NCBI RefSeq assembly: GCF_001703635.1
Contig: NZ_LQZT01000001.1
Span: 489,146-553,145, forward strand
Direction of reading: 5' to 3'
Length of the DNA: 64,000 nucleotides
Origin: Parahoeflea olei
GTDB taxonomy: Bacteria > Pseudomonadota > Alphaproteobacteria > Rhizobiales > Rhizobiaceae
Shown: positions 62,354-64,000 of the stretch, one piece after another
How the letters are laid out: each line of letters opens with the position of its first letter
Numbering within the stretch: the stretch's first letter is position 1
Notes under the pieces: model-generated
What the model saw: the letters and a program-made list of their open reading frames with translations, nothing else
The model's database searches: none
What the model was told of the DNA's origin: nothing
Position numbers and translations under genes: made by a program

Positions 62354-62381
62354 CGCCGCCCGCTCATGAAAACGGGCGGCG
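62354..62381 (-). repeat. Hairpin between binding-protein and ATPase genes
   Basis: CGCCGCCCG and CGGGCGGCG form a perfect 9-base stem with a 10-base loop, in the gap after the polyamine-type binding-protein gene. Third case in this window of a GC hairpin right behind a binding-protein gene. Confidence 0.65.
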
Positions 62382-62402
62382 TCTTTCGCTTTGGGCCTCG
62401 CC

Positions 62403-63533
62403 TTAGCGGGCCGCGAGTTCTTCCTGCCAGATGGCGAGCATGTCGTCGATGTTCGGCGCCACGGTGTGGAACTGGCTGTTGTCCCAGGCGGTCCACATGT
62501 AGTCCATCTGCAACGCCTTCTTCTCTTCCTCGGAGAACAGCGCTTCGGCCTTGGCATTGGGCACCAGGTTGCAGGTGGCCTCGGTGATGGCGAGATGCTT
62601 GGCCACTTCCGGCGAAACGATGTATTTCAGGAAGTCGGCGGCAACCTGCGAGTTCTTGCCGTTGTCGATCAGGCCCGTGGCTTCCATCCAGATGATGCCT
62701 TGCTTGAGCCCGTCCTTGGGTTCGGGCACGATCGACTGGATGTAGTCGTGACCCTTGAGCCGGAGCGACGAGGTGCAGTAGGTGCCGCCGCCGATCAGCG
62801 CGCGGAACGAGCCGTCAAGCAGGCCCTTCTGGGCAATCGCCAGGTCGCCGACGATGGCGCGTGTGTTCTTGAAGGCAGCACGGAGAACCTTGCGGACTTC
62901 GCCGAGCGCTGCGTCGTCGAGTTCCTCGTAGGGGTTGACGCCGGCATAGAGCGCGAGCGGCATGATCGGCCAGTCACCCCAGTCGAGCAGGCAGATCTTG
63001 TCCTTGTAGGCGCTGTCGAACACCGGCGCATAGCTCGACCAGGTTTCGAGCTTGTCGAACTTGGTGTTGACGGTCGGGCCGACCCAGCCCCAGCGCGTGG
63101 GCAGGCCGGTGGCCTTGCCGTCGAACTGCAGCGGCTCGAACGGCGCCTGGAACTGCGGATAGAACTCGGCATACTGGTCGGCGAACTCGGCGTCGTCGAG
63201 GAAGCGGCAGAAGCCGGCGGGGCCCATGCGCTGGATCCAGGGGCTGTCGGAGGACACGAGATCGAAATCGCGCGAGGCGCCGGCTGCAAGCTTGGCGAAG
63301 CCGCCGGCCGAGTCCGTGATCAGGTCGACGGCGATGCTGACATCCTTGTCCTTCTGGAACGGATCGAGGATCGAAGGCGCGTTATAGCCTTCCCAGCACA
63401 TGTAGTTGAGGCTCTCGGCGGCCGAGGCGCCGCGCGGCAGGCCGAACAGGCCAGCGCCTGCGGCGGCGAGGCCGATGCCGCCCATGCCCTTAAGCATCGA
63501 ACGGCGGTTGATGTCATTTGGAAGCTTTTGCAT
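62403..63533 (-). CDS. Polyamine-type ABC transporter substrate-binding protein with Tat signal
   Basis: A 376-residue binding protein of the PotD/PotF class. The N-terminus has a twin-arginine signal (NRRSMLKGMGGIGLAAAG) ending near ASAAE. LNYMCWEGYNAPSILDPFQ is the family's first strand and DLVSSDSPWIQRM lies near the ligand site. Substrates of the class are polyamines, but amines and opines are also known. The start at 63533 is preferred; ATG 63557 would add eight basic residues before the Tat motif. Confidence 0.88.
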   Translation of the reverse strand: MQKLPNDINRRSMLKGMGGIGLAAAGAGLFGLPRGASAAESLNYMCWEGYNAPSILDPFQKDKDVSIAVDLITDSAGGFAKLAAGASRDFDLVSSDSPWIQRMGPAGFCRFLDDAEFADQYAEFYPQFQAPFEPLQFDGKATGLPTRWGWVGPTVNTKFDKLETWSSYAPVFDSAYKDKICLLDWGDWPIMPLALYAGVNPYEELDDAALGEVRKVLRAAFKNTRAIVGDLAIAQKGLLDGSFRALIGGGTYCTSSLRLKGHDYIQSIVPEPKDGLKQGIIWMEATGLIDNGKNSQVAADFLKYIVSPEVAKHLAITEATCNLVPNAKAEALFSEEEKKALQMDYMWTAWDNSQFHTVAPNIDDMLAIWQEELAAR

Positions 63534-63602
63534 CCTGTCTGTTCCCTTCTTCTTCATGTCGGTTTCTTTCTTCGGTCAAACACAAGACCCGCGGAGAACG
63601 GG

Positions 63603-64000
63603 TCAGACGATCCCCAGGTAGCGCCTGATCTCCCACTCGCTCACCTGTTTCTGGTACTCGGCAAACTCGACCTGCCTGGAGCCGACGAACCAGTCGACGA
63701 ACTCCGCCCCGAAGATCTCGCGCGCCACCGGGCTGCGGTCGAGGCGATCGGCCGCCTCGCCGAGATCCCGCGGAAAGGCGGCGTCGGCAGCGGGTGCAGC
63801 GGCATAGAAGTCCTCGCCGCTGCCCGCCGGCGGCTCGATTTCGTTGCGGATGCCGTAAAGCCCCGCCCCCACGCAGAGCGCAAGCGCGAGATAGGGATTG
63901 GTGTCGGCCGAGGGGACGCGGAATTCGAGCCGCGTGGCCTCGGGGCTGTCGTTGATCACGCGCACGGCGGCCGTCCGGTTCTGGACGCCCCAATTGGAGG
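63603..64000 (-). CDS. Glutamine synthetase family protein (gamma-glutamyl ligase, PuuA-like), C-terminal part
   Basis: The last about 132 residues of a glutamine-synthetase-fold enzyme; the 5' end lies beyond the window. NWGVQNRTAAVRV contains the conserved NRT stretch with the substrate-binding arginines, and LEFRVPSADTNPYLALALCV is the conserved strand near the C-terminus. Instead of the bacterial GlnA tail with its adenylylation tyrosine it ends SEWEIRRYLGIV, typical of gamma-glutamylpolyamine/amine ligases such as PuuA. It precedes the polyamine-type transporter on the same strand and likely glutamylates the imported amine. Confidence 0.88.
   Translation of the reverse strand, partial: SNWGVQNRTAAVRVINDSPEATRLEFRVPSADTNPYLALALCVGAGLYGIRNEIEPPAGSGEDFYAAAPAADAAFPRDLGEAADRLDRSPVAREIFGAEFVDWFVGSRQVEFAEYQKQVSEWEIRRYLGIV

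Noticed and set aside
1..64000. CRISPR arrays, insertion sequences, phage genes, tRNA or rRNA genes
   Set aside because: No regularly spaced repeats, transposase or integrase motifs, or cloverleaf/rRNA-like sequences were seen anywhere in the window.

Overview
The window is a GC-rich, densely packed bacterial sequence that looks like an alphaproteobacterium of the Hyphomicrobiales (Rhizobiales) type. The evidence is the many rhizobial-style sugar ABC operons, three exact promoters of the alphaproteobacterial general stress sigma factor type (GGAAC-N16-CGTT) plus one near match, and the habit of overlapping ATGA/GTGA start-stop junctions. No rRNA, tRNA, CRISPR array, insertion sequence or phage gene was seen. 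Nearly every gene belongs to carbohydrate, amino-acid or amine uptake and catabolism.

Layout. 1-3.8 kb: the end of a sugar/polyol ABC operon (two permeases, a small acidic membrane protein, two ATPases; its binding protein lies before the window). 3.9-11.3 kb: a sugar or sugar-acid catabolic island with a 2-hydroxyacid dehydrogenase, an FCD-type GntR regulator, an enolase-superfamily dehydratase, three TIM-barrel epimerases and a Gfo/Idh oxidoreductase, arranged around a divergent region holding two perfect TGGTNNNACCA dyads. 11.7-18.3 kb: a six-gene operon for D-amino acids or D-peptides (transaminase, ABC transporter, DmpA-like and DppA-like peptidases) with a divergent LysR gene and one T-N11-A dyad between them. 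18.3-25.8 kb: a fatty-acid beta-oxidation operon (fadE, thiolase, fadJ-type protein, CoA transferase/hydrolase). 25.8-33.4 kb: a stress block (DUF4112, formate/nitrite-type channel, PQQ glucose dehydrogenase, a small hypothetical protein, otsB-otsA). Stress-sigma promoters lie before fadE, gcd and otsB, with a weaker match before the DUF4112 gene.

33.4-42.0 kb: two ribose/fructose-type ABC transporters with an NAD-dependent epimerase and a LacI regulator; a shared AT-rich 13-mer lies upstream of both systems. 42.2-57.4 kb: the most interesting region, a carbohydrate regulon of 15 genes. It has a GntR regulator, a xylose-isomerase-like TIM barrel, two ribokinase-family kinases, an amidohydrolase lactonase, an aldo-keto reductase, a BtpA / M42 / FGGY kinase / SIS operon, a complete family-1 sugar ABC transporter and a FucU/RbsD mutarotase. 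Three copies of a CTAG-centred palindrome (CATNCTAGNATG) sit in exactly the three intergenic regions that control its five transcription units.

57.4-64 kb: an apparent amine operon on the minus strand (glutamine-synthetase-like gamma-glutamyl ligase cut by the window end, spermidine/putrescine-type ABC transporter, iron-dependent alcohol dehydrogenase, nitrilase-superfamily amidase). It would fit uptake and gamma-glutamylation of an amine or amino-alcohol.
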